Below are positions 18,361 through 27,400 of a stretch of 64,000 bases of DNA, in pieces; the first letter of the stretch is position 1; each line of letters starts with the position of its first letter. Under the pieces are notes generated by a model. It ran no database searches. It was not told the DNA's origin and was given only the letters and a program-made list of their open reading frames with translations. Where the stretch lies: assembly GCA_030679145.1 (NCBI GenBank), contig JAUXTU010000116.1:87786-151785 (forward strand). The letters run 5' to 3'. This DNA comes from Bacteroidota bacterium. GTDB lineage: Bacteria > Bacteroidota > Ignavibacteria > UBA10030 > UBA8401. Both the position numbers and the translations under genes were made by a program.

Positions 18361-19035
18361 ATGGTTATGAATAAAATGATTTTTTCAATAAATATTTTTA
18401 TTATAAGTATGATTGTTGTGGGATGCAGCGATCCATCCGCAAACAATAAATATAATTATGTTTGGCAGCCGTTGGCAACCAATACATGGTATGTTGTTCT
18501 TAATGATACATTGGCCACAAGCAGCAGTGTTGGCGGATTTAAAGTAACATCTTCCGGTTTTGAATATACTGTCACCGTTGACAGTGTTGGTCGAGATACT
18601 GCCTTTACGCCGAGGATGTATATCGTAAGCAATATTACTACCGCCAACCGGATGGAAATGGCGTTCGATATTGCCATTAAAGGGGCGGTCGATACTCTGC
18701 TGATGAGTGACAGTTCAAAAGTCCCATTTGCGTATGTCTCATCCGGAGGATCAATAGTTTCTATTGGTGCCAATAATGATCGTGATTCTAAACCATATAC
18801 CATCGCAGCACAGAATATTCTTTCAAGTAAACCCGAGAATAAAAATTTTACATTTTCAACAAATCCGGATAAGTGTAGTAAGCAGATTCGTATCCGAACA
18901 ACATTGAATTGGATGCAGTATTTAGGTGCCGTACCGTTGAAACCGAATCCGATGCCAAAATCAAAAACAGTAACGGTGGTTGTATCAAATTTGAAAATTA
19001 CAACATTTGATATTGACGTTCTGGATAAACCATAA
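18361..19035 (+). CDS. Predicted lipoprotein of the TonB-receptor cluster
   Basis: About 224 residues. A short hydrophobic leader ends in the lipobox IVVGC, so the mature protein should be lipid-anchored at Cys about 22. The body is beta-rich (KVTSSGFEYTVTVDSVGRDT) with no recognised domain. An AAAGGA about 5 bases before the ATG at 18361 favours that codon over the upstream TTG at 18358 and the ATG at 18367. Function unknown; the tight gene order suggests it works with the neighbouring receptor and secreted protein. Confidence 0.7.
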   Translation: MVMNKMIFSINIFIISMIVVGCSDPSANNKYNYVWQPLATNTWYVVLNDTLATSSSVGGFKVTSSGFEYTVTVDSVGRDTAFTPRMYIVSNITTANRMEMAFDIAIKGAVDTLLMSDSSKVPFAYVSSGGSIVSIGANNDRDSKPYTIAAQNILSSKPENKNFTFSTNPDKCSKQIRIRTTLNWMQYLGAVPLKPNPMPKSKTVTVVVSNLKITTFDIDVLDKP

Positions 19036-19083
19036 GATTGTTGATTTTCAGAATTTACTCATGACCAACATTTCAGGTATAGT

Positions 19084-20085
19084 ATGAAAATAAAATTTGT
19101 ATTGATTCTAATCATATTGGTCTCAGCAATCAGTGTTGCTGCTGACCAACAAAAGCGCGGTCAAACAGGATTTAAATTTTTGAATGTCGCTACTGACCCG
19201 CGTATGGTTGCAATGGGTGAAGCGGGAACAGCGATTGAAGGAAGTTCATCATCCATGTTTTTTAATCCTGCGAGTATGGCCTGGATGAAAACAATGGTAG
19301 ATGGTCAGGTTGGGCAAGTACAATGGTTTGCGGATATTAACTATCAATATGGAGCAATTGCATTTGCACCTTCCAATGGTGATTTTGGTGTCGTTGGATT
19401 CAGTATGCAGTATGCAGATTACGGTGAAATTACCAGAACGATTCGAACAGATTTGGGAGAGGGGTATTTAGATCTTGGAACATTTCACCCGATAGCTTTA
19501 CAAGCAGGACTTAGTTATGCTCGAGCGTTAAGTGATAGATTTGCAGTCGGCGGCAATGTTAAATATACGCTGCAGGATCTTGGTAACGGTGTCAATGGAT
19601 TAAACGCTCAGGATAATCCTCTTGCTTCAAAAAATTCTACCGATGTTGTTGCTTTTGATTTTGGCATGTATTATAAAACAGGATTAAAGAGTTTGAACTT
19701 TGCAGTCAGCGTTCGAAATTTTTCACAAGAGGTTAAATATGAGCGGGAAGGATTCCAACTTCCGTTGATCTTTCGTGTTGGTGTAGCATTTAATGCGATG
19801 GATCTTATCACCGAGGATAAAGATGCTGATGCATTTCTTATTTCGATTGATGCTACCCACCCGCGTGATTTTTCAGAACAGGTTAATATAGGCGGTGAAT
19901 ATACATTTATAAAAATTTTTGCATTGCGAGCCGGTTATATGTTTAATAATGATCTCTATAATTTTACTGCAGGTGCCGGAGTTCATCATTCGATTGAAGG
20001 AGTAGATTTTGGTGTGGATTATTCTTATACGCCATACGATAAGCTTGGTACAGTTAATCGTTTTTCGGTTCAATTTAATTTTTAA
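19084..20085 (+). CDS. PorV/PorQ-family outer-membrane protein
   Basis: 333 residues: signal peptide (1-21), then the family signature GFKFLNVATDPRMVAMGEAG and SSMFFNPASMA, followed by alternating beta strands to a C-terminal Phe (FSVQFNF). PorV/PorQ (UPF0164/FadL-like) proteins are 14-strand outer-membrane barrels. PorV shuttles T9SS cargo from the translocon to the attachment complex. The gene lies amid T9SS-type cargo genes, consistent with such a role, but lineages with this secretion system carry many PorV paralogues, so this may be a cluster-specific version rather than the core PorV. Confidence 0.82.
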   Translation: MKIKFVLILIILVSAISVAADQQKRGQTGFKFLNVATDPRMVAMGEAGTAIEGSSSSMFFNPASMAWMKTMVDGQVGQVQWFADINYQYGAIAFAPSNGDFGVVGFSMQYADYGEITRTIRTDLGEGYLDLGTFHPIALQAGLSYARALSDRFAVGGNVKYTLQDLGNGVNGLNAQDNPLASKNSTDVVAFDFGMYYKTGLKSLNFAVSVRNFSQEVKYEREGFQLPLIFRVGVAFNAMDLITEDKDADAFLISIDATHPRDFSEQVNIGGEYTFIKIFALRAGYMFNNDLYNFTAGAGVHHSIEGVDFGVDYSYTPYDKLGTVNRFSVQFNF

Positions 20086-20104
20086 CGTTCATTTTTAAAA
20101 TGGT

Positions 20105-21370
20105 ATGCACATGAAAAAGAACATTAGTTATTTTCCCAAAGATTTTTTTATTTTCATCATTGTTATTGCAATGATGTTGTTGACGGGTTTCAGCGGATGC
20201 AAAGAAGATGAACCAACAAGTCTTTATGATCCAAACTATATTACGCGTATTCAACCGATTGTCGATTCACTTTCACCATCGGGTGGTGCACTTGCAGGTA
20301 TTGATGTTATCACTGTGCACGGAAAAAACTTCTCGACCGTAAAAACGGAAAACACTATTTATTTTGATATTCAAAAAGGAACAATTCAAACAGCCACTGC
20401 AACACAACTTACCGTTAAAGTTCCTTTATTAGTAAAAGACACAGTGGCGGTAAAAGTATCCGTTGTTGGAGCGGATAAATTCAGCGAAATAAAAACTTAT
20501 AAATTGATCGGAGCGGTCAGTGAATTTGGTGCACTATCATCTTTTGAAGATGCATATGCTATAGCATGTGACAAAATTGGCAATCTTTATGCTTCGCTGG
20601 TCTTAAACAGTATTGGAAACGGCATCAGAAAATTCACTCCCTCTGGAGATACAAGTACGTTTGCACCAAAGGGTTCTGAAACTAACTGGACGGCTATAAA
20701 AGTGGGATCTGATGGTACACTATACGCTTGTCGTAATCAATTTGCAATTTTTTCTATCGCTGCTGGAGCGAAATCAATAATATTCAAGTCCATTCCAGGA
20801 TCAAAATTATACGATCTTGATTTTGACAAGAATTTAAATATTTGGTCTGGTGGTGCTTTTGACTCAATATATAAAATACAACCAGATAAATCACACAAAG
20901 GATTTTTCTTTGCAAGTAATGCAAACGTACGATCTGTTCGGATTTATAAGGACTTTCTTTATGTAGGTGGGAAAGTTGATTCTATTGAGGGTGTATGGAG
21001 AGCGCCAATAGATGGATCAGGGTCATTAGGCACATTTCAAAAATATTTTGATCTTTCCGCACAACCCGGTTATTCATATAACGGCGCAAATGTAACCGCA
21101 ATTACATTCAATTCCGACGGTGATTTATATATTGGAACGAACGGCAAAGATGGTATTTTACTAGTCCATTCATCTTCGCCAACGACTGCGGAACCATTTT
21201 ATTCAGGACTATTTGTTGCAAACGCTGAGAATTATTCATTTGCATGGGGCAGCGGAACAACCTTGTATGTGACTCGAAGAAATAACGCAATAATAACAAT
21301 ATCCCAGATATTGATAAAAATTAACACTCAGAAACAAAGTGCGCCATATTATGGACGCGGCGACATATAA
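20105..21370 (+). CDS. IPT/TIG-domain lipoprotein with beta-propeller
   Basis: 421 residues. A long N-terminal leader ends in a lipobox at FSGC (about residue 35), predicting a lipoprotein. An IPT/TIG Ig-like domain follows (about 50-140: IVDSLSPSGGALAGIDVITVHGKNF), as in SusE/SusF-like and other surface glycan-binding lipoproteins. The remainder (about 150-410) has repeated strands with NHL/SMP-30 character (IACDKIGNLYASL, VGSDGTLYACRN, TFNSDGDLYIG). Two ATGs, 20105 and 20111, are possible starts. It probably sits at the cell surface with the next gene product, which also looks like a propeller. Confidence 0.75.
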   Translation: MHMKKNISYFPKDFFIFIIVIAMMLLTGFSGCKEDEPTSLYDPNYITRIQPIVDSLSPSGGALAGIDVITVHGKNFSTVKTENTIYFDIQKGTIQTATATQLTVKVPLLVKDTVAVKVSVVGADKFSEIKTYKLIGAVSEFGALSSFEDAYAIACDKIGNLYASLVLNSIGNGIRKFTPSGDTSTFAPKGSETNWTAIKVGSDGTLYACRNQFAIFSIAAGAKSIIFKSIPGSKLYDLDFDKNLNIWSGGAFDSIYKIQPDKSHKGFFFASNANVRSVRIYKDFLYVGGKVDSIEGVWRAPIDGSGSLGTFQKYFDLSAQPGYSYNGANVTAITFNSDGDLYIGTNGKDGILLVHSSSPTTAEPFYSGLFVANAENYSFAWGSGTTLYVTRRNNAIITISQILIKINTQKQSAPYYGRGDI

Positions 21371-21439
21371 TTCTCAACAAATTACCTATACAGGTAAACT
21401 CATAACTCACTGCTTCTTTCATTAATTTACGGAGGTTTC

Positions 21440-22798
21440 ATGAAGTCAAGGTATATACAATTTTTGGTGTTTGTATTATCGTTTGCGGTATGCGCATTTG
21501 CGCAGACGACAAAATACAATTACCAGTTCAAAGGGGCATTTCCGGATACTGGTTTTAAAGGACCGAGCGGAGCGCATGGTGTTGCAGTCGATCCAGAAGG
21601 AAAAGTCTGGCTTACGCTATTTACCAGTACGACAAAAGACAGCATTGCTGTTGGTGGAGGAATAAATAAAGTAGTACATGGTGTTTATGTATTTAATCCC
21701 AATGGAACAGCCGCCGCATTTTCACCGATAAAAATGGTCACAGTTGGAGCAGTAACAGATACTTTCCTGACAGGAAGTAATCGCGGAATAGCAAAAGACA
21801 AAAAAGGAAATATCGTATTAACGAGAGCCACAGGTGCACATTATCGCGTGAACTATAAAACCGGGGTAGGAATGAATAGAGTAATCCCACAGGCAACCTC
21901 ACCGGTGATGCCTGCATTTGACGATTTAAATGAAATGTTCACTGCCAATGTTGTGAATTCAGCCGGTCCTATTCGTATTTTCGATGAAAATTTCAGCTTC
22001 CTCGGAAATGTGATCGATACATCCCGCGGTTTTTCACGTACAATCGGTGTTTCTGCCGACGGCAATGACGTCTATTGGACATCATACACGCAGCCCGGTG
22101 TAATTAGATACCACAGCGATAATGGTTCTCTCGGACCGTACAACGTTTTGGACACAATAATGTTCGGAATGACCGTAGAATCAATTACATGGCACCCAGT
22201 GACTAAATATCTCTGGGTAAGTACTGGTAACGGTTTTGCACCGTCAGCATACGATTCACTCTATACAAAGAAAAAATGGGGTAATTTTATGTTCTACGGT
22301 TTCAAGCCTCCGATTACCAAAATGTCCACACCAGTTGATAGTTTCCAATGGAGTTCAACATTATCTCCAGATTCTTTATTTAAAGTAGACCCCCGTCCGC
22401 GCGGTCTTGCATTCAGCCCAACCGGTGATACGGTATATGTTGCACAATTTAACGCAAGCGGCGTTGAAGGTTTTCAACGATTTATCGGTAAAGCAGTCAC
22501 TTCAGTAAAACAAGTTGATGGAATGGTTGCATCAAAGTTTGAACTGTCACAGAACTATCCAAATCCATTCAATCCTTCAACACAGATCAATTTCTCGGTC
22601 CAATCCCGAAGCGATCTTTCGTTGAAAGTATTTGATGTACTTGGCAAAGAGGTTGCTCAGGTGGCAAACGGCACATTTGAAGCAGGCGTGTATAACGTCA
22701 ATTTCGATGCAAGCAATCTATCCGCCGGTATATACTTCTACACGCTCAAAACATCAAATGGTTTCTCACAAACCAAAAAGATGTTACTTATTAAATAA
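21440..22798 (+). CDS. T9SS-exported beta-propeller protein
   Basis: 452 residues with a signal peptide (ending CAFAQ), an SMP-30/NHL-like propeller (about 25-350: GAHGVAVDPEGKVWLTLF, GNDVYWTSY, RGLAFSPTGDTVYVAQF) and a C-terminal type A T9SS domain beginning SQNYPNPFNPSTQ (about 368-452, ending KKMLLIK). A strong GGAGG lies 7 bases before the ATG. It is the last gene of the cluster, with a strong terminator 20 bases after its stop. The ligand or substrate of the propeller cannot be told from sequence. Confidence 0.82.
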   Translation: MKSRYIQFLVFVLSFAVCAFAQTTKYNYQFKGAFPDTGFKGPSGAHGVAVDPEGKVWLTLFTSTTKDSIAVGGGINKVVHGVYVFNPNGTAAAFSPIKMVTVGAVTDTFLTGSNRGIAKDKKGNIVLTRATGAHYRVNYKTGVGMNRVIPQATSPVMPAFDDLNEMFTANVVNSAGPIRIFDENFSFLGNVIDTSRGFSRTIGVSADGNDVYWTSYTQPGVIRYHSDNGSLGPYNVLDTIMFGMTVESITWHPVTKYLWVSTGNGFAPSAYDSLYTKKKWGNFMFYGFKPPITKMSTPVDSFQWSSTLSPDSLFKVDPRPRGLAFSPTGDTVYVAQFNASGVEGFQRFIGKAVTSVKQVDGMVASKFELSQNYPNPFNPSTQINFSVQSRSDLSLKVFDVLGKEVAQVANGTFEAGVYNVNFDASNLSAGIYFYTLKTSNGFSQTKKMLLIK

Positions 22799-22818
22799 TA
22801 TCAGCGTTCTTTATTTTC

Positions 22819-22856
22819 CACAAAATCCCGCTAATTATGCGGGATTTTGTGTTTTT
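22819..22856 (+). terminator. Rho-independent terminator
   Basis: A perfect 13-base-pair stem (22819-22831 with 22839-22851, core AAAATCCCGC/GCGGGATTTT), a 7-base loop and a following T5 run. It ends the TonB-receptor cluster. Confidence 0.93.
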
Positions 22857-22871
22857 AAACAGTGGTCAAAA

Positions 22872-22900
22872 TTGATAGTCGCCCCTAATTTGGGTATATT
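22872..22900 (+). promoter_or_regulatory. Sigma-70-like promoter of the hldE1 operon
   Basis: TTGATA at 22872-22877, an exact 17-base spacer, then TATATT at 22895-22900. Transcription would begin near 22907, about 25 bases before the hldE1 start. It follows the terminator, as expected for a new transcription unit. Confidence 0.7.
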
Positions 22901-22932
22901 CTTATTATAAATGCAAAAACTATGAGAATGTG

Positions 22933-23922
22933 ATGGTATCAATTACCCAACCCCGCGTAAACGAGCTGCTTCAAAATATTAAGAACAAACGTATCGCTGT
23001 CATTGGCGACGTGATGATTGACCGCTATATATGGGGAAATGTCAATAGAATATCTCCGGAAGCACCTGTGCCGGTCGTGGAAGTGGAAAGTGAATCTTCA
23101 CGCCTTGGCGGAGCGGCTAACGTAGCTAATAATATTGTAGCACTTGGTGCAAGTGCGCAACTGATCGGGATTGTTGGAGAAGATTTCTCCGGTAAAGAAT
23201 TCCGTTCGATTCTTGAATCGCAGAATGCTTCATCAGAGGGAATTATCACAGATCGGTCGCGTCCGACGACTGTAAAGACCCGTGTGATTGCCCATCACCA
23301 GCATGTAGTTCGTATCGACAGTGAAGAAAAAAAAGATATTGGAACTGATATTCAACAAAAGATATTCTCTGTTCTTGAAAAGATTATCGATTCGATCGAC
23401 GGGATCATCATTGAAGATTACAATAAAGGCGTTGTCGTGAGAGAATTGATCCACGCTATTATTGAACTTGCAAATCGAAAGAACAAGATCATTACCATCG
23501 ATCCTAAATTCAATAATTTTTTTGAATATACAAATGTCACAGTTTTCAAACCGAACAAAAAAGAGACTGAAGAAGCATTAGGAAAGAAACTACAAAATGA
23601 GGCTGATATTCTTGTTGCTGGCAGAACTCTTATGGAAAAACTTAATGCTGAAAATGTTCTGTTAACCCGCGGTGAAAAAGGAATGAGCTTGTTCGAAAAG
23701 AATGGCTCAGTTACACACATTCCTACAAATGCCCGCAACGTTGCGGATGTTTCCGGTGCGGGGGATACAGTAATTGCAACATTAACAACGATGCTTACGG
23801 CTGGTGCTACGGTTGGTGAAGCCGCACTACTTGCAAATTTTGCCGGTGGTATTGTTTGCGGTGAAGTCGGCATTATTACGATCGATCCTGCAATTCTTCG
23901 CTCTACAATCTTCGAACAATAA
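22933..23922 (+). CDS. hldE1: D-glycero-beta-D-manno-heptose-7-phosphate kinase
   Basis: About 329 residues of the PfkB/ribokinase fold, equal to the N-terminal half of bifunctional HldE (RfaE domain I). It phosphorylates heptose-7-phosphate to the 1,7-bisphosphate for ADP-heptose synthesis in the LPS core. Visible motifs: GDVMIDRYIWG near the N-terminus, SSRLGGAANVANN, TVFKPNKKE, and the PfkB signature DVSGAGDTVIATL with the catalytic Asp. The GTG at 22930 directly precedes the ATG at 22933, which is preferred. The adenylyltransferase half is a separate gene 16 bases downstream. Confidence 0.93.
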   Translation: MVSITQPRVNELLQNIKNKRIAVIGDVMIDRYIWGNVNRISPEAPVPVVEVESESSRLGGAANVANNIVALGASAQLIGIVGEDFSGKEFRSILESQNASSEGIITDRSRPTTVKTRVIAHHQHVVRIDSEEKKDIGTDIQQKIFSVLEKIIDSIDGIIIEDYNKGVVVRELIHAIIELANRKNKIITIDPKFNNFFEYTNVTVFKPNKKETEEALGKKLQNEADILVAGRTLMEKLNAENVLLTRGEKGMSLFEKNGSVTHIPTNARNVADVSGAGDTVIATLTTMLTAGATVGEAALLANFAGGIVCGEVGIITIDPAILRSTIFEQ

Positions 23923-23938
23923 TTGTACAAGGAAGATA

Positions 23939-24424
23939 ATGGGAAAAGTTTATACACACCAATCATTGGCTGAACAACGGGTAATTTGGAAACAACAACA
24001 AAAGAAAACTGTTTTCACAAACGGTGTATTTGATATTCTTCATCGAGGTCATGTTGAATATCTTTCGAAAGCAAAATCGCTGGGAGATATTCTTATTGTT
24101 GGAATGAATACGGATGCATCGGTGAAACGAATCAAAGGGGAACTTCGTCCAATTGTTCGTGAGGAAGATCGTGCGTTTATTCTTTCCCAGCTTGTGTGTG
24201 TTGATGCTGTCTGTCTGTTTGATGAAGATACACCGTTGGATCTTATCACCGCGCTTATCCCCGATGTTCTGGTAAAAGGTGCCGATTATACAATTGAAAC
24301 TATTGTTGGAAAAGATGTTGTCGAACGCGCAGGCGGAACAGTACAAACAATAGATTTCGTTACGGACCGCTCTACATCAAATATTGTTGAAACAATCATC
24401 AGTCGATTTTCAAATAGTAAATAA
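23939..24424 (+). CDS. hldE2: D-glycero-beta-D-manno-heptose 1-phosphate adenylyltransferase
   Basis: 161 residues, matching the C-terminal half of HldE (RfaE domain II). It carries the nucleotidyltransferase motif TNGVFDILHRGHVEYL with the HxGH active site, then GMNTDASVKRIKG and VLVKGADYTIETIVG. It forms ADP-heptose from heptose-1-phosphate and ATP. The start ATG at 23939 has GGAAG 4 bases upstream; the frame is open further upstream into hldE1, but that part overlaps the kinase and lacks homology. Its stop overlaps the tamB start by one base, indicating translational coupling. Confidence 0.93.
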   Translation: MGKVYTHQSLAEQRVIWKQQQKKTVFTNGVFDILHRGHVEYLSKAKSLGDILIVGMNTDASVKRIKGELRPIVREEDRAFILSQLVCVDAVCLFDEDTPLDLITALIPDVLVKGADYTIETIVGKDVVERAGGTVQTIDFVTDRSTSNIVETIISRFSNSK

Positions 24425-27400
24425 TGACAAGAAAAGTTTCAAAAATATTTCTCTACTCAATACTAACCCTCGTTCTGTTGATCGGAGGGATGGCGATCTT
24501 TACACAAACATCGATGTTTCGCAGCACCCTGCGTTCCACGCTCTATACATTCCTTGAAGGCGAGCTTAACGCTAATATCTATATTGGTGAGATCAACGGA
24601 GATCTCTTCACAGGTTTTTCTGTTGATACAGTAATGATGTATGTTGATGGGGCGCCGTTTATTGAAACAGGAAAACTTTCGGTGCACTATCGACTTATTA
24701 GTTTGCTGAAAAATAAAATCAATGTTGATTCACTAAAACTGGAAAACCCGATCGTCCATCTCACACGGTGGAAAAATGGTGAATGGAATATAGACCACCT
24801 TTCGAAATCAACAACGCCAAACGATAGCAGTGAATCATCACTTATTATTGTTGCAAGAAAACTTCAGATAACTAACGCCAGCTTCCATCTGATTGATTCC
24901 ACCGGAGCCTATAATAGAAATTTTACGGATCGTAACGGTCGTCCGGTTATCAATTACAGCAATATTGATATTGATAATGTCAATATAGAGTTAAGTGGAA
25001 TGTATTCTGCCAGTAAACTGGATGTTTCCGTAAAGAATGTATCATTCAATTCTCCCCGTGAACAGTTTACGTTGAAAAAGCTCTCGGCAGACATCCTCCG
25101 AACCAAAGAGCAGAGTTCGATCAAAAAGCTTTCCGTAATAACATCCGCCTCACACGTAGAAGCGTCAATTGTTTTAAACAATATTGATGCGTTTACTATC
25201 ACCGATGTTATTGATTTACGATATGCAAATGTTGTGTTGCAAGTTTTGCCTTCCAATATTCTGTCAAATGATATTCAGATCTTTCTGCCTTCATTGGATT
25301 TTATGAAAGGGAACATTCTGTTTGACGGAGAGTTTGACGGAAATTTTGAAAATCTTTCCGTGAAAAAACTTCACACAGAATTTGGAAAGACATCGATTTC
25401 TCTTTCCGGATCAGTCTCCAATATTTATAAACCAAACGATCTGCGGTTGAATATTGTTTCTAACGGAAGCATCATTAATCCACCCGATGTTCATGCATTA
25501 ATGCCATATTTTGGTATACCGGAATATAAGAATCTTGGGCTCATTACGGTTGATTTTCAATTTGTCGGCAAGCCGTTGGATTTCTTAGCCATTTCGAAGA
25601 TCAAATCTGCTGCAGGAACGGTAACTGTTGACGGACAAATGGTGATTACTGAAGACAATATTCATTATAAAGGAATCCTTACGGGAAGTGATGTCAATTT
25701 AGAGAAGGTACTTGCTTCAAATGAATTTTTATCACGGTTGAACACGCGTATTTTTATTGAAGGAGAAGGAACATCACTTGCAACGTTGAATACGGAAGGT
25801 ACTATTGAAGTTGATTCATCGTCGTTTCGAAATATTTCACTCAATCACTCAAAAATTGAACTAAAAGCACGCGATAAAATAATTGATGCTGATATTGTAG
25901 TCCAATCACCAAGCGGAAATATTTCTGCACAGGCAATATTTGATTTTTCCAACGAAACAATGCCGTCGTATAATGGCAGAGCGGAAGTACGTGGACTTAA
26001 TCTTGCTCCAATTGTTAACAATGAACAGTATTCTTCAAAATTGTCATTCGATATAACTCGATCCGGCAAAGGACTTGCGCTGTTTGATACACCGTCGGAT
26101 ACAAAAATTGATTTTTACAATTCAAATTTCAATGGAATGTCGTTTGACAGCGCGCAAGTATTGCTTACATGGCTAAAAGATTCTACAAATCATGATAAAC
26201 TAATCATTGCTTCACCGGTTGTTGATGGAGAAATAGAAGGGAAATTCAAATTTGATGATATCGTTAATTCAGTTCAAACTCATCTTAAAGGATTCGAAAA
26301 GATCTATCGCTATCAACGGGGAATCATTGATTCTTCATTTGCGGTGGTGGACGACTCTGCAAGCGAACGTATGAATGTTAAGAATAATCCATCTTCACTT
26401 TCCTATCATTTGAAAATGAAGAATCTTAAACCGCTGTCAATTCTCTTTAATTTTCCGGAGTTGGAAATTATAGGAACTGCATCGGGGACACTGAGAAGCG
26501 ACTCAATTTCAGCATCATCATCGGGAACAATCTCTGTTTCCAACGGAATGTATGCCGATACTTCTGCATTCATTCGCCTGTTTGGAGCGAAACTTGATTA
26601 TACTGTTAATAATATTTCTCCTGCCAAGACCACAAAATCGGGCGACCCGCTTGAGTTACATATCCAATTAGCAAGTGATGAAATTGGAATTGATAATACC
26701 AAGTTACGGCTGGCAAAGCTCAAATTCGATTTTGAACGGCAAAAAGGGACATATGATGTCACTACCGATATTGACACAACAATCAGCATTTCCGCTCAAG
26801 GATTAGTGGAAGTTTCCGACTATCATAATCAATTCACGATCAATGATCTTTATGTCAAATATCAGGGGCTGGATATCCGAAATGCAACGCCGTTCGTCGC
26901 AACCGCAACTCCACGCGGAATTCAGATCGACACATCTATTTTTGTTCGTGGAAACGAGGAGATTATTGTAAAAGGGACATATAATTATTACGGTTCAGTG
27001 AATGCCAATGCGGTTATCAAAAATTTTGCATTATCCGATATTTTCTTTGTCAACACATCATCGGAATTTCGTGAACAGGCATATGCTCTCGGAGGAACAG
27101 TGGATGCAACGGCACATATTTCAGGTACAGTCAAAGATCCTGTGATCACCGCTCAATTGGAAGGGTCGAATATTGCATACCGCAACAGTAATTTCGGAAA
27201 TTTGGATGTCGCATTTCGATATGCAAAAAAAAATGTCGGATTAAAAGTAGAACTTAGTCAAACACCCGATTCAACAATTACCCGGTCATTCGATCTTGAA
27301 GGAAATGTTCCAATCGACCTTAGTTTCACATCGGTTGATAACAGGATGAACCTAGAAGGAATGAATATTACCGTTACAACTGAAAACCTGCCTGCAGAGA

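Noticed and set aside
23804..23938. Longer N-terminal extension of the heptose adenylyltransferase
   Set aside because: The open frame overlaps the kinase gene; the SD and family alignment both point to the ATG at 23939.
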